In this document: positions 44,685 to 51,679 of the stretch, piece by piece | Numbering within the stretch: position 1 is the stretch's first letter | Layout: each line of letters begins with the position of its first letter | Source of the DNA: JAOEGB01 sp041262585 | GTDB lineage: Bacteria; Actinomycetota; Actinomycetes; Streptosporangiales; Streptosporangiaceae | Reading direction: 5' to 3' | Length of the DNA: 64,000 bases | NCBI RefSeq assembly: GCF_041262585.1 | Contig: NZ_JBGCBZ010000029.1 | Span: 21,378 to 85,377, forward strand | Program-made: the position numbers and the translations under genes | Notes under the pieces: model-generated | Databases searched by the model: none | What the model was told of the DNA's origin: nothing | Seen by the model: only the letters and a program-made list of their open reading frames with translations

Positions 44685-45554
44685 ATGTCGTTCAAGAACC
44701 TCGCGAGGGTCCTCGCCGTCAGCACCGCGCTGACCGGCGGAGTCATCGCTCTCGGTAGCGCCGTGACCACCACGTCCGCGAGCGCGAGCACCGTCATGGG
44801 CGGCGTGGTCGGCGCTCCGGTCCGCCACGCCGTACGCGGCTACTGCGCGCCGCAGCGTCATGCCCTCAAGAACAAGAACAAGAACAAGAACAAGCAGAAG
44901 CAGCACCACCGTCAGCACCAGACGCAGGACCAGTTCCTCATGCGGGACTTCACCCTCGTCCTGACGCCGTTCCAGAAGACCGAGAGCGCGGCCCACGCCC
45001 TGCCGTACAACTGGCAGCACTCGGACGCCAAGGCGCTGCCCTGGAACGACCAGCGCAACCACACGAACTCCACGACCAACCCGAAGCAGAAGCAGGAGGC
45101 GGAGCAGGAGAACGAGCAGAAGCAGAAGGAGCAGGAGCAGGAGCAGCAGCCGCAACAGGAGAAGCACGACGGTGGTAGCACCGTCAACGCCCCGACCGCG
45201 CTTGCCAGCGCCGACGGCGGCCCGGGTGGTGCGGGCGGCACCTCCACCGGCACCGGTGGCACCGGCACCGGCACCGCCACCGCGGGCCTGGCCAGCGGCG
45301 CCGGCGGCGCCGGCGGCGCCGGCGGCAGCTCGACCGGCACCGGCGGCAGCGCCAACGCCACCGGCGGCGGCACCGCCACAGGCGGGGCGGCCACCGCTGG
45401 TGCCGGCGGCGTAGGCGGCGCCGCCGCCGGGAGCGGCGGCAACACGACCGGCGCCCAGACCGGCAGCGGCACCGGCGGCGCGGGCACCGGCGGCGCCGGC
45501 GGCGTGGGTGGCGTGGGTGGCGTGGGTGGCACCGGCGGCACCGCCACCTCCTAA
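44685..45554 (+). CDS. Secreted repeat-rich protein B with Gly-Ala-Thr tail
   Basis: 289 aa. Signal peptide MSFKNLARVLAVSTALTGG... with cleavage near SASAS, then STVMGGVVGAPVRHAVRGYC, Lys-Asn repeats, Gln-His repeats, core FLMRDFTLVLTPFQKTES and HALPYNWQHSD, then a charged Gln/Glu/Lys helix. The last ~125 residues are almost only Gly, Ala, Thr and Ser (GGAGGAGGSSTGTGGSANAT), like silk or PGRS-type sequence. Gene C is a tandem copy with its start exactly 1126 bases further; the first 61 residues are identical. CAAGGGGAG precedes the ATG. Export and a structural surface role are inferred. Confidence 0.8.
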   Translation: MSFKNLARVLAVSTALTGGVIALGSAVTTTSASASTVMGGVVGAPVRHAVRGYCAPQRHALKNKNKNKNKQKQHHRQHQTQDQFLMRDFTLVLTPFQKTESAAHALPYNWQHSDAKALPWNDQRNHTNSTTNPKQKQEAEQENEQKQKEQEQEQQPQQEKHDGGSTVNAPTALASADGGPGGAGGTSTGTGGTGTGTATAGLASGAGGAGGAGGSSTGTGGSANATGGGTATGGAATAGAGGVGGAAAGSGGNTTGAQTGSGTGGAGTGGAGGVGGVGGVGGTGGTATS

Positions 45555-45586
45555 CAGTGCGTGAGGCCCTTGCGGCCTCTCTTCAA

Positions 45587-45622
45587 CGAGGGCTCCAGCG
45601 GACGCCGGCCGCGGAGCCCTCG
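45587..45622 (+). terminator. GAGGGCTCC-type terminator after gene B
   Basis: CGAGGGCTCC (45587-45596) pairs with GGAGCCCTCG (45613-45622). A smaller GAGGCC/GGCCTC hairpin precedes it at 45563-45579. Confidence 0.78.
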
Positions 45623-45810
45623 CCATGGTTCATCGCACGCTCATGTCACGCAGTGAAACGTCGCGGCATTCAGACCGTGAATCCTCACGGCGCGAATGCG
45701 CGCGGGCGTAAACGCAGGCCCACGCTCTCACCATCGGCTTTCCGAGTCTCGGCCGATCGGAGACCACCGGAGAGCGGAGGCAGAAACTCTTTCAAGGGGA
45801 GAAATCAGCA

Positions 45811-46698
45811 ATGTCGTTCAAGAACCTCGCGAGGGTCCTCGCCGTCAGCACCGCGCTGACCGGCGGAGTCATCGCTCTCGGTAGCGCCGTGACCACCACG
45901 TCCGCGAGCGCGAGCACCGTCATGGGCGGCGTGGTCGGCGCTCCGGTCCGCCACGCCGTACGCGGCTACTGCGCACCGCAGCGTCATGCCCTCAAGAACA
46001 AGAACAAGAACAAGCAGTCGCAGCACGAGAAGCAGCACCAGAACCAGCACCAGTTCCTGCTGCGGGACTTCACCCTCGTCCTGACGCCGTTCCAGAAGAC
46101 CGAGAGCGCGGCCCACGCCCTGCCGTACAACTGGCAGCACACCGACTCCAAGGCGCTGCCCTGGAACAACCAGCGCAACCACACGGACACCAAGTTGAAC
46201 CCGAAGCAGAAGCAGAAGGACGAGCAGGAGAACGAGCAGAAGCAGAAGGAGCAGGAGCAGGAGCCGCAACAGCAAGAGGAGAAGAAGGGGTCGGGTAACG
46301 GTACCAACGGTGCCAACTCGACTGCCGTGGGCGCGGACGCCAGCGCCAACGGTGGCCTGGGCGGCCCCGGCGGTAACTCCGGCGCGACCGGCGGCAACGG
46401 CAGCGCCAGCACCGGCGCGACCCTGGGCAGCGGTCCCGCTGGCTCCGGCGGCGTCGGCGGTGACTCCACCGCCGCGGGCGGCGGTGCTACCGCCGCTGGC
46501 GCCGGCAGCGCCGCCACAGGCGGCGTTGGTACCGCTGGTGTTGGCGGCGCCGGCGGCAGCGGCGGCGGCAGCGGCAGCAACACCGCCGGCCCCCAGACCG
46601 GCACCGCCACCGGGGGCGCCGGCGCCGGCGGCACCGGTGGTGCCGGTGGTGCCGGTGGCGCGGGTGGCATCGGCGGCACCGCCACCAACCCTGCGTAA
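45811..46698 (+). CDS. Secreted repeat-rich protein C, tandem duplicate of B
   Basis: 295 aa. Identical to B through residue 61, then fewer Lys-Asn units (KNKNKNK), altered Gln-His repeats (QHEKQHQNQHQ), core FLLRDFTLVLTPFQKTES and HALPYNWQHTD, a Lys/Glu/Gln helix and a ~130-residue Gly-Ala-Thr-Asn tail (GGAGGSGGGSGSNTAG). The duplicated segment extends about 170 bases upstream of the ATG, so promoter and leader were copied too. Repeat-number differences suggest slippage. Same inferred function as B. Confidence 0.8.
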   Translation: MSFKNLARVLAVSTALTGGVIALGSAVTTTSASASTVMGGVVGAPVRHAVRGYCAPQRHALKNKNKNKQSQHEKQHQNQHQFLLRDFTLVLTPFQKTESAAHALPYNWQHTDSKALPWNNQRNHTDTKLNPKQKQKDEQENEQKQKEQEQEPQQQEEKKGSGNGTNGANSTAVGADASANGGLGGPGGNSGATGGNGSASTGATLGSGPAGSGGVGGDSTAAGGGATAAGAGSAATGGVGTAGVGGAGGSGGGSGSNTAGPQTGTATGGAGAGGTGGAGGAGGAGGIGGTATNPA

Positions 46699-46728
46699 GT
46701 GATATGAGGCCGTTGTGGCCTCTACTTG

Positions 46729-46766
46729 GCGAGGGCTCCAGCGGGCGCCGACCGCGGAGCCCTCGC
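46729..46766 (+). terminator. GAGGGCTCC-type terminator after gene C
   Basis: GCGAGGGCTCC (46729-46739) pairs with GGAGCCCTCGC (46756-46766); a GAGGCC/GGCCTC hairpin lies at 46706-46722, as after gene B. Confidence 0.78.
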
Positions 46767-47831
46767 TCCATGGCCCGTGTCACATGCGGCTTCAGTCGGC
46801 CTGGTCTTCAACTGGCCAGGTCTTCAGCAGGCCAGGTCGAAGGGCACGGCGCCATCTCCAGCGGATCTATGAGCGGAGTGCAGGACGACGTAGTTTCAAC
46901 CGCGTTCCCAGCAGGGCTGTCGCGGGCCTCTTCGCGGTCACGACGTTGATCGGCGAAGCGCCGGATAGAAAATGCTCGACACTGCTCCCTGTCTCGATGG
47001 ATCCGTCGCAAGGGGAAGAACAGAGCCTCCGGCCGGCGTTCCCGGGCCGCGTGCGAAGCTCGCGAAATATCTCGTGGGCGGGCGACAACGTGGCGAGGCG
47101 CCATCTGGGCCGCGCGCGAAGACATTAATCGTCGGGCACGACGTGGTAACCGGCGGCTTATCACCACGTCGAATGGCGGACGCGGATCCGGCCGTCCTCC
47201 GGCGCGCTCCTATTCCGAGTTTCGCTGGGAGGCGCGAATAGACCCAGCCTGTACGGCATCGCCGTACAGGCTCTTCGGCGTTGTCTTCGGCGCCTGTCCC
47301 GCATGCGTCCCTGACCTGCGTTCTGGCCTGCGTCTTGGGCCCGTATTCGCCATGCGCTCGCTTCTGATAGTCGTCATGTCGTCGCGAACCCCGGCATCCT
47401 CCGCGCCTCGCGACCCTCATGGCAGAGGTGAAGACGCGGCTCCCTGATGGCGAGTGCCCCGCCTCCACACACCGGGATCCCACATTTCCAGCCGAAACTG
47501 CGGCCCCATGCGGGCGGCCAGGTCACGCCCAGCCGTTCGCCGTCGATTCACTTCGTCTCACTTCGCCGAGCGGTTGCCGAGGTCGGGGAGACGTCCCCGG
47601 CGAGCTGCCGGCCTACGACCCCACCGATCCGCGTACGGCGGGCCGGGACGGCGAGCAGCGCCCTGAGCGACCCGGTCGGCCGGCGCATACAGACGGGGTA
47701 CGGATTGACGCGTCTGCGCGCGGACGGACGCGTCTGAGGCCTCGTACGGCCACATAGCCGCCCCTCCTTGCCGCGCCTATCGCCTATTGCGGCGCGGATA
47801 CGGCTTCCCCGGCTTTGAGCCGACGCGAAAT
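46767..47831. other. Intergenic stretch without a supported gene
   Basis: No reading frame here has a ribosome site, family similarity or convincing composition. It holds one perfect hairpin (47246-47272) and imperfect duplications (GGCCTGGTCTTCAACTGGCC followed by GGCCAGGTC copies near 46800-46840). It could be the remains of another family member, but I see no residual core motif. Confidence 0.6.
47246..47272. terminator. Orphan terminator-like hairpin
   Basis: AGCCTGTACGGC, loop ATC, GCCGTACAGGCT: perfect 12-bp stem with a 3-base loop, followed on the plus strand by CTTCGGCGTTGTCTTC. No gene is visible on either side that it would terminate, so it may mark a lost or untranslated transcript. 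Confidence 0.65.
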
Positions 47832-48059
47832 CGGACATTTTGCTACAAAGCCGTCATCAATAGTCTAATGGCGGCTATAAAGTGATAATAAGCGATCAAA
47901 AGCAGCAGATCTCTGTTTGTGCCACCATGTGCCCGGAAATCAAGTCAGCGCAGGCAGATGGTCCAACACGGACCATGACCACATTTCTCAGGCATTCCTC
48001 GAAATATCGGAATGCCGCAAGGTTCGAGGCAATCGAATCCTTTCAAGGGGGAGCACATA
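47832..48059 (+). promoter_or_regulatory. Structured leader of secreted-protein gene D
   Basis: CGGACATTT (47832), CAAAAGC, GTTTGTG (47915) and GGAAATCAAGTCA (47935, again 20 bases on) are followed by hairpins ATGGTCC-AACAC-GGACCAT (47958-47976) and GGCATTCC/GGAATGCC (47991-48016), then TCCTTTCAAGGGGGAG before the ATG. The stems differ in sequence from those of gene A but keep the same positions. Confidence 0.65.
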
Positions 48060-48509
48060 ATGCCCATGCTCAAGAAGATCCTCGCCGGGGTCGCCCTCAG
48101 CACCGCTCTCGCGGGCGGCGCCCTGGCCGCCGGCGTCACGGCCGCGAGCGCCGACACGACTCCGAAGAGCCACGAGACGGAGAAGAGCCACGAGCACGAC
48201 CACAACCGGGACAACAAGTGGTGGCAGGACCGGGAGAACTGCTGGTGGCAGGACAAGAACTGCTTCCAGAACAACTGCTGGTGGAAGAACCAGAAGGACG
48301 ACCACACCAACTTCGGGCTCGCGGTCAAGGACATCGCCATCGGGTTCCAGGACAAGACCCAGAAGGATGACTTCTGGAACAACCAGAACTGGCACCAGAA
48401 GGACAACTGCTGGAACAACAACAACCGGAACTTCTGGAACAACGACGACAAGAACAACGACGACCAGTCCGAGACCTCGCGCGAGTCCGAGCCCGAGAAC
48501 GTGAACTGA
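48060..48509 (+). CDS. Secreted Asn/Trp/Cys-rich protein D
   Basis: 149 aa. Signal peptide MPMLKKILAGVALSTALAGG... with cleavage near AASAD. The mature part has His/Glu/Lys-rich SHETEKSHEHDHN, then Trp-Gln-Asp and Cys-Trp-Trp repeats (WWQDRENCWWQDKNCFQNN), a core NFGLAVKDIAIGFQDKTQKD and an Asn-rich end (NCWNNNNRNFWNNDD). The core's VKDIAIGFQDKT parallels LRDFTLVLTPFQKT of A-C. CAAGGGGGAG precedes ATG 48060. Family unknown; its Asn/Trp-rich repeats suggest ordered assembly or metal/disulfide chemistry (inference). Confidence 0.78.
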   Translation: MPMLKKILAGVALSTALAGGALAAGVTAASADTTPKSHETEKSHEHDHNRDNKWWQDRENCWWQDKNCFQNNCWWKNQKDDHTNFGLAVKDIAIGFQDKTQKDDFWNNQNWHQKDNCWNNNNRNFWNNDDKNNDDQSETSRESEPENVN

Positions 48510-48588
48510 ACTGCGCTGAACTGAGCTGAGCCAAATCCAGCAGCACAGCTGACCTGACGCCCTTCAACTGAGCCGTAAACCTACAGTC

Positions 48589-48678
48589 GCAATCTCAAGG
48601 TTGTCATGAGATTGCAGGACAGCGCATTCCGAGAAATCTCGGAAAACCAAAATCGAATCCTTTCGAAGGGGAGACGAA
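48589..48678 (+). promoter_or_regulatory. Two-hairpin leader of secreted-protein gene E
   Basis: GCAATCTCA/TGAGATTGC (48589-48615) and TTCCGAG-AAAT-CTCGGAA (48627-48644) precede TCCTTTCGAAGGGGAG and the ATG. The GTTTGTC block is absent here, and the gap from gene D is short, so D and E may share a promoter. Confidence 0.6.
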
Positions 48679-49089
48679 ATGGCCATGTTCAAGAAGGTCT
48701 TCGCCGGACTCGCACTCAGCACCGCTCTCGCGGGCGGCGCCCTGGCTCTCGGAGCCACGGCCGCCAGCGCATCCACGGTCCCGGTCAGCTGGCACAACAA
48801 CAACGACAACAACAACTGTTGGAACGACAACAACAACTGTTGCTGGCAGGACAACAACTGCTTCCAGAACAACAACTGCTGGAACAGCTGCAGGGACGAT
48901 TGCTCCAGCTTCGCGATCGCCACTCCCTGCGTTGCCATCGGCTTCCAGGACAAGGACTGCAGGAACGACTGCTGGAACAACAACAACTGCTGGCAGAACA
49001 ACAACTGCTTCCAGAACAACGACAACTGCAACTGGAACAACAACAACAACAACGACAACAACGACTGCTGGGGCGGCGACTGCAACTAG
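48679..49089 (+). CDS. Secreted Asn/Cys/Trp-rich protein E
   Basis: 136 aa. Signal peptide MAMFKKVFAGLALSTALAGG... with cleavage near AASAS. The mature protein is about half Asn with frequent Cys, Trp and Gln in a short repeat (CWNDNNNCCWQDNNCFQNNN), interrupted by a core SFAIATPCVAIGFQDKDC like that of D. Such Asn-rich composition is prion/amyloid-like, and the many cysteines would be oxidised or metal-bound outside the cell. No known domain. D and E are clearly paralogues from signal peptide and core. Confidence 0.8.
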   Translation: MAMFKKVFAGLALSTALAGGALALGATAASASTVPVSWHNNNDNNNCWNDNNNCCWQDNNCFQNNNCWNSCRDDCSSFAIATPCVAIGFQDKDCRNDCWNNNNCWQNNNCFQNNDNCNWNNNNNNDNNDCWGGDCN

Positions 49090-49297
49090 GGCCGGATCTG
49101 ACGGCCTTCGGGTGATCAAAACGCTCCGGGCCGATCGGCTGGAAGACCAGAGTGACCGTGCTTCATAGGGATCTCGGCGCCTGCCGACGCAGATAGCTCA
49201 CGAAAGGACGAGCGCACGGATTCCGGGCGCATCGCACCTTCCGGTGAGTGCCTTCAGGGCCTGGAACGAAGTTTCATCCTCCAGCGCAAAGAGCAGA

Positions 49298-49326
49298 GGC
49301 TCCGGCGGATTCTCTCCGCCGGAGCC
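49298..49326 (+). terminator. Terminator hairpin downstream of gene E
   Basis: GGCTCCGGCGGA (49298-49309) pairs with TCCGCCGGAGCC (49315-49326). It lies 209 bases after the stop of E and resembles the hairpin after gene F. Confidence 0.75.
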
Positions 49327-49851
49327 CTGACCTTTCCGGGGCTCACGTTCCTCTGCCCGACCGGCCCCCAGTCGCACGTCCGCTGCCGCACGTCGTCCCG
49401 CCCGCGTGCCGACCCATGGCACGGCGCACGACCTCCCCGCGGCCATCACGCCGCACATGACCTTTCCCCTGACCTTTCCCCGTGGTCCTGGCACCTGCCC
49501 GATCCCCCAGCACAGACGCCCCTCAGCCCACGCGATCCGATCCCCACCGCGCCAGACCTTGCCCACCCCTCTCTCATAGGTCCATCCCCCGCGCCCGACC
49601 TTCGCCTCAGCCCGTGCGGGCCCATCTCGCCGCGCGGGACCCGCCCCCAGGCTCTCGCGCGCCTCCCCGTCTCCCGCCGGTCGTAAGCGCGTGACGGCCC
49701 TACGCCTGCCGGTTCCCCGCCGCCTTCTTGCCGGGCCGCCCCGCTGCGCCTGGCCACCCGCCGAGCCGGTGCCGGATCAGCCCGCCGCGCTTCACCCCCG
49801 TCCTCGCGCCGGGGTGGTACGGCCCTCGACCGGCCACACAACCCAGAGAAA
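49327..49851. other. Intergenic stretch without a supported gene
   Basis: C-rich on the plus strand, with a short direct repeat of ACCTTTCCCC near 49460-49480. Frames on both strands are open by GC bias only; none has a plausible start signal or recognisable protein. Confidence 0.55.
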
Positions 49852-50068
49852 CGGACATTTAGGGATGAAAGCCCCATCCATCATCTCAAATCGCCCACGA
49901 AGGGACAATGGGGCACCAAAAGCCGGAGTGTCGCCGTTTGTCCCGCATCGCCCTCGGCAATTAAGACATCGCGGGAGGGATGGCCCATTCGGGCCTTTCA
50001 GCGACATTTCTCCTCTATTCATGAAATGTCGCGAATCGGGCAATCGATCCTTTCAAGGGGGACACGCA
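49852..50068 (+). promoter_or_regulatory. Structured leader of secreted-protein gene F
   Basis: CGGACATTT (49852), CAAAAGCC, GTTTGTC (49936) and GGCAATTAAGACA (49956, 20 bases on) precede hairpins GGCCC-ATTC-GGGCC (49982-49995) and GCGACATTTC/GAAATGTCGC (50001-50032), then TCCTTTCAAGGGGGA. Third example of the layout seen at genes A and D. Confidence 0.65.
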
Positions 50069-50395
50069 ATGCCCAAGCTCAGAAACGTTATCGCGGGCTT
50101 CGCGATCAGCACAGCGGTTGCCGGCGGAGCCGTCGGCCTGAGCACAGCGACCACGACCACAGCGGCGAGCGCGGCCACCATCCAAAGCGGCTGGGGCGAT
50201 GACTGGAGCAGCGGCTGGGGCAACTGGAGCAGCTGCCACCGGAGCAGCTGCCACAAGAAGAGCTGGCACAAGAGGAGCTGGCACAGGAGCTGGGGCTGCC
50301 ACAGGAACCGCTGCCACGAGAGGTCGCGCCACCACGGCGACATCAACACGTTCATCGTCAAGGCCCGCGGCATGAGTGACATCGACTTCGACTGA
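50069..50395 (+). CDS. Secreted His/Cys/Trp-rich protein F
   Basis: 108 aa. Signal peptide MPKLRNVIAGFAISTAVAGG... with cleavage near ASAAT. The mature part has a Gly-Trp-Ser segment (SGWGDDWSSGWGNWSS), then a ~5-residue repeat of Ser-(Cys/Trp)-His-(Lys/Arg) (SCHRSSCHKKSWHKRSWHRS), and ends NTFIVKARGMSDIDFD. The His/Cys density suggests metal binding, but no known motif matches. The DNA repeats in about 15-base units (AGCTGGCACA...). It has the same leader type and signal peptide as genes A and D. Confidence 0.78.
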   Translation: MPKLRNVIAGFAISTAVAGGAVGLSTATTTTAASAATIQSGWGDDWSSGWGNWSSCHRSSCHKKSWHKRSWHRSWGCHRNRCHERSRHHGDINTFIVKARGMSDIDFD

Positions 50396-50566
50396 GTCGG
50401 TGGCCTGCCGCGATGAGTGAGCTACGCGCCTCGGGCTGAGTGGCGGGAAGACCGGCGTGCCCATGCGCAGGGCGGCGCCAGCGCCTGGTCTTGTGCACAT
50501 CGACCTCTCGAGGCCGCTTCTCAGCCCGGACCTGGAGCCGGCTCTTCTCCAGGGCGTAGATAGCGA

Positions 50567-50598
50567 GGGCTCCGGCGGAACGACCTCCGCCGGAGCCC
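50567..50598. terminator. Terminator between gene F and ku
   Basis: GGGCTCCGGCGGA (50567-50579) pairs with TCCGCCGGAGCCC (50586-50598), 13 bp. It serves two convergent genes. Confidence 0.8.
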
Positions 50599-50639
50599 CC
50601 GCATCCGAGCTCAACTCACGCCGAAACTCATGCCGAAAG

Positions 50640-51602
50640 TCACGCCGAGCGGCGTGTCTTCCGCTTGGCGGGCGCCTTCTCCTCTTCGGTGCCCTCCTCC
50701 CCCTCGGCCTTCTTCGCGGCCGACTTGGCAGTGGTCTTCGAAGCTGCCTTCGCGGCGGGTTTCTCGGCGGCCTTCTTCTTCGTGGCGGCAGCGCCCTCGC
50801 GCTCGGTCTTCGCGGCTGCCGTACCCTCGCGTTCGCGCTTGGCGGCCTCGACGCTGGCGCGCAGAGCGGCCATCAGGTCGACGGCGGGCCCCTGCTCGGC
50901 CGGGGCCTCGGCCGCGACGACCTCCTTACCGGCGATCTTGGCCTCGATGACCTCCTGCAACGCCTCCCGGTAGGCGTCCCGGTACTCGTCGGGGTCGAAG
51001 TCGGCGACCATGGTCTCGATCAGGGACTCGGCCATCTTGAGCTCCTGGGGCCGGACGTCCACGTCCTCCTCCAGGAACGGGAACTCCGCCTCACGCACCT
51101 CGTCCGGCCAGAGCATCGTCTCCAGCACGAAGACGCCGTCGCGGACCCGGAGCGTCGCCAGCGACTCGCGCTGCCGGAGCGCCACCTTCACGATCGCCAC
51201 GTGCCCGGACTGCTCCAGCGCGTCCCTCAGCAGCACGTACGGCTTGGCCCCCTGAGCGTCCGGCTCCAGGTAGTACGACTTGGCGAAGTAGATGGGGTCG
51301 ATCTGCTCGGCGGGGGTGAACTGCAGCACGTCGATCCGCCGGGACGTGGTGAGCGGCAACTGCGCGAAGTCCTCGTCGGTCAGCACGACCATCTCGCCGG
51401 TGGCCAGTTCATAGCCCTTGGCGATGTCCGCGTACGGGACCTCCTCGCCGTCGGCGGTGCAGACCCTCTTGTACCTGATCCGCCCACCGTCTTCCCGATG
51501 CACCTGGTGGAAGGTGACGTCCTTCTGCTCGGTCGCCGAGAACAACTTCACGGGTATAGTGACCAACCCGAACGAGATGGCGCCCTTCCAGATGCTCCGC
51601 AT
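50640..51602 (-). CDS. ku: Non-homologous end joining protein Ku
   Basis: 320-aa bacterial Ku that rings broken DNA ends and recruits LigD. MRSIWKGAISFGLVTIPVKL begins the Ku core, followed by KDVTFHQVHREDGGRI and IDPIYFAKSYYLEP. The core ends near residue 255. The C-terminal ~65 residues are a Lys/Ala-rich tail (KKKAAEKPAAKAASKTTAKS), as in many actinobacterial Ku proteins, which binds DNA. The start ATG at 51602 is the conserved one. Divergent from the ligase operon. Confidence 0.95.
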   Translation of the reverse strand: MRSIWKGAISFGLVTIPVKLFSATEQKDVTFHQVHREDGGRIRYKRVCTADGEEVPYADIAKGYELATGEMVVLTDEDFAQLPLTTSRRIDVLQFTPAEQIDPIYFAKSYYLEPDAQGAKPYVLLRDALEQSGHVAIVKVALRQRESLATLRVRDGVFVLETMLWPDEVREAEFPFLEEDVDVRPQELKMAESLIETMVADFDPDEYRDAYREALQEVIEAKIAGKEVVAAEAPAEQGPAVDLMAALRASVEAAKREREGTAAAKTEREGAAATKKKAAEKPAAKAASKTTAKSAAKKAEGEEGTEEEKAPAKRKTRRSA

Positions 51603-51679
51603 AGCCACATTCTCGTCTCTGTGTTCGAATACCGCTATACCTAGATTCAAGTGACTTACCTCATGGGCAGGTACCCACT

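Noticed and set aside
44685..46698. PE-PGRS proteins or chaplins
   Set aside because: Gly-rich tails resemble PGRS, but there is no PE domain; chaplin hydrophobic domains are absent.
46938..47483. Possible proteins in the gene-free region
   Set aside because: Open by base composition only; no start signal, domain or codon pattern supports them.
48925..49168. Thr-rich frame (runs of TTTT) overlapping gene E
   Set aside because: It is the shifted reading of AAC repeats in gene E and has no signal peptide or ribosome site.
43356..50640. Transposon or phage origin of the secreted-protein block
   Set aside because: No transposase, integrase, tRNA or flanking direct repeat was seen.
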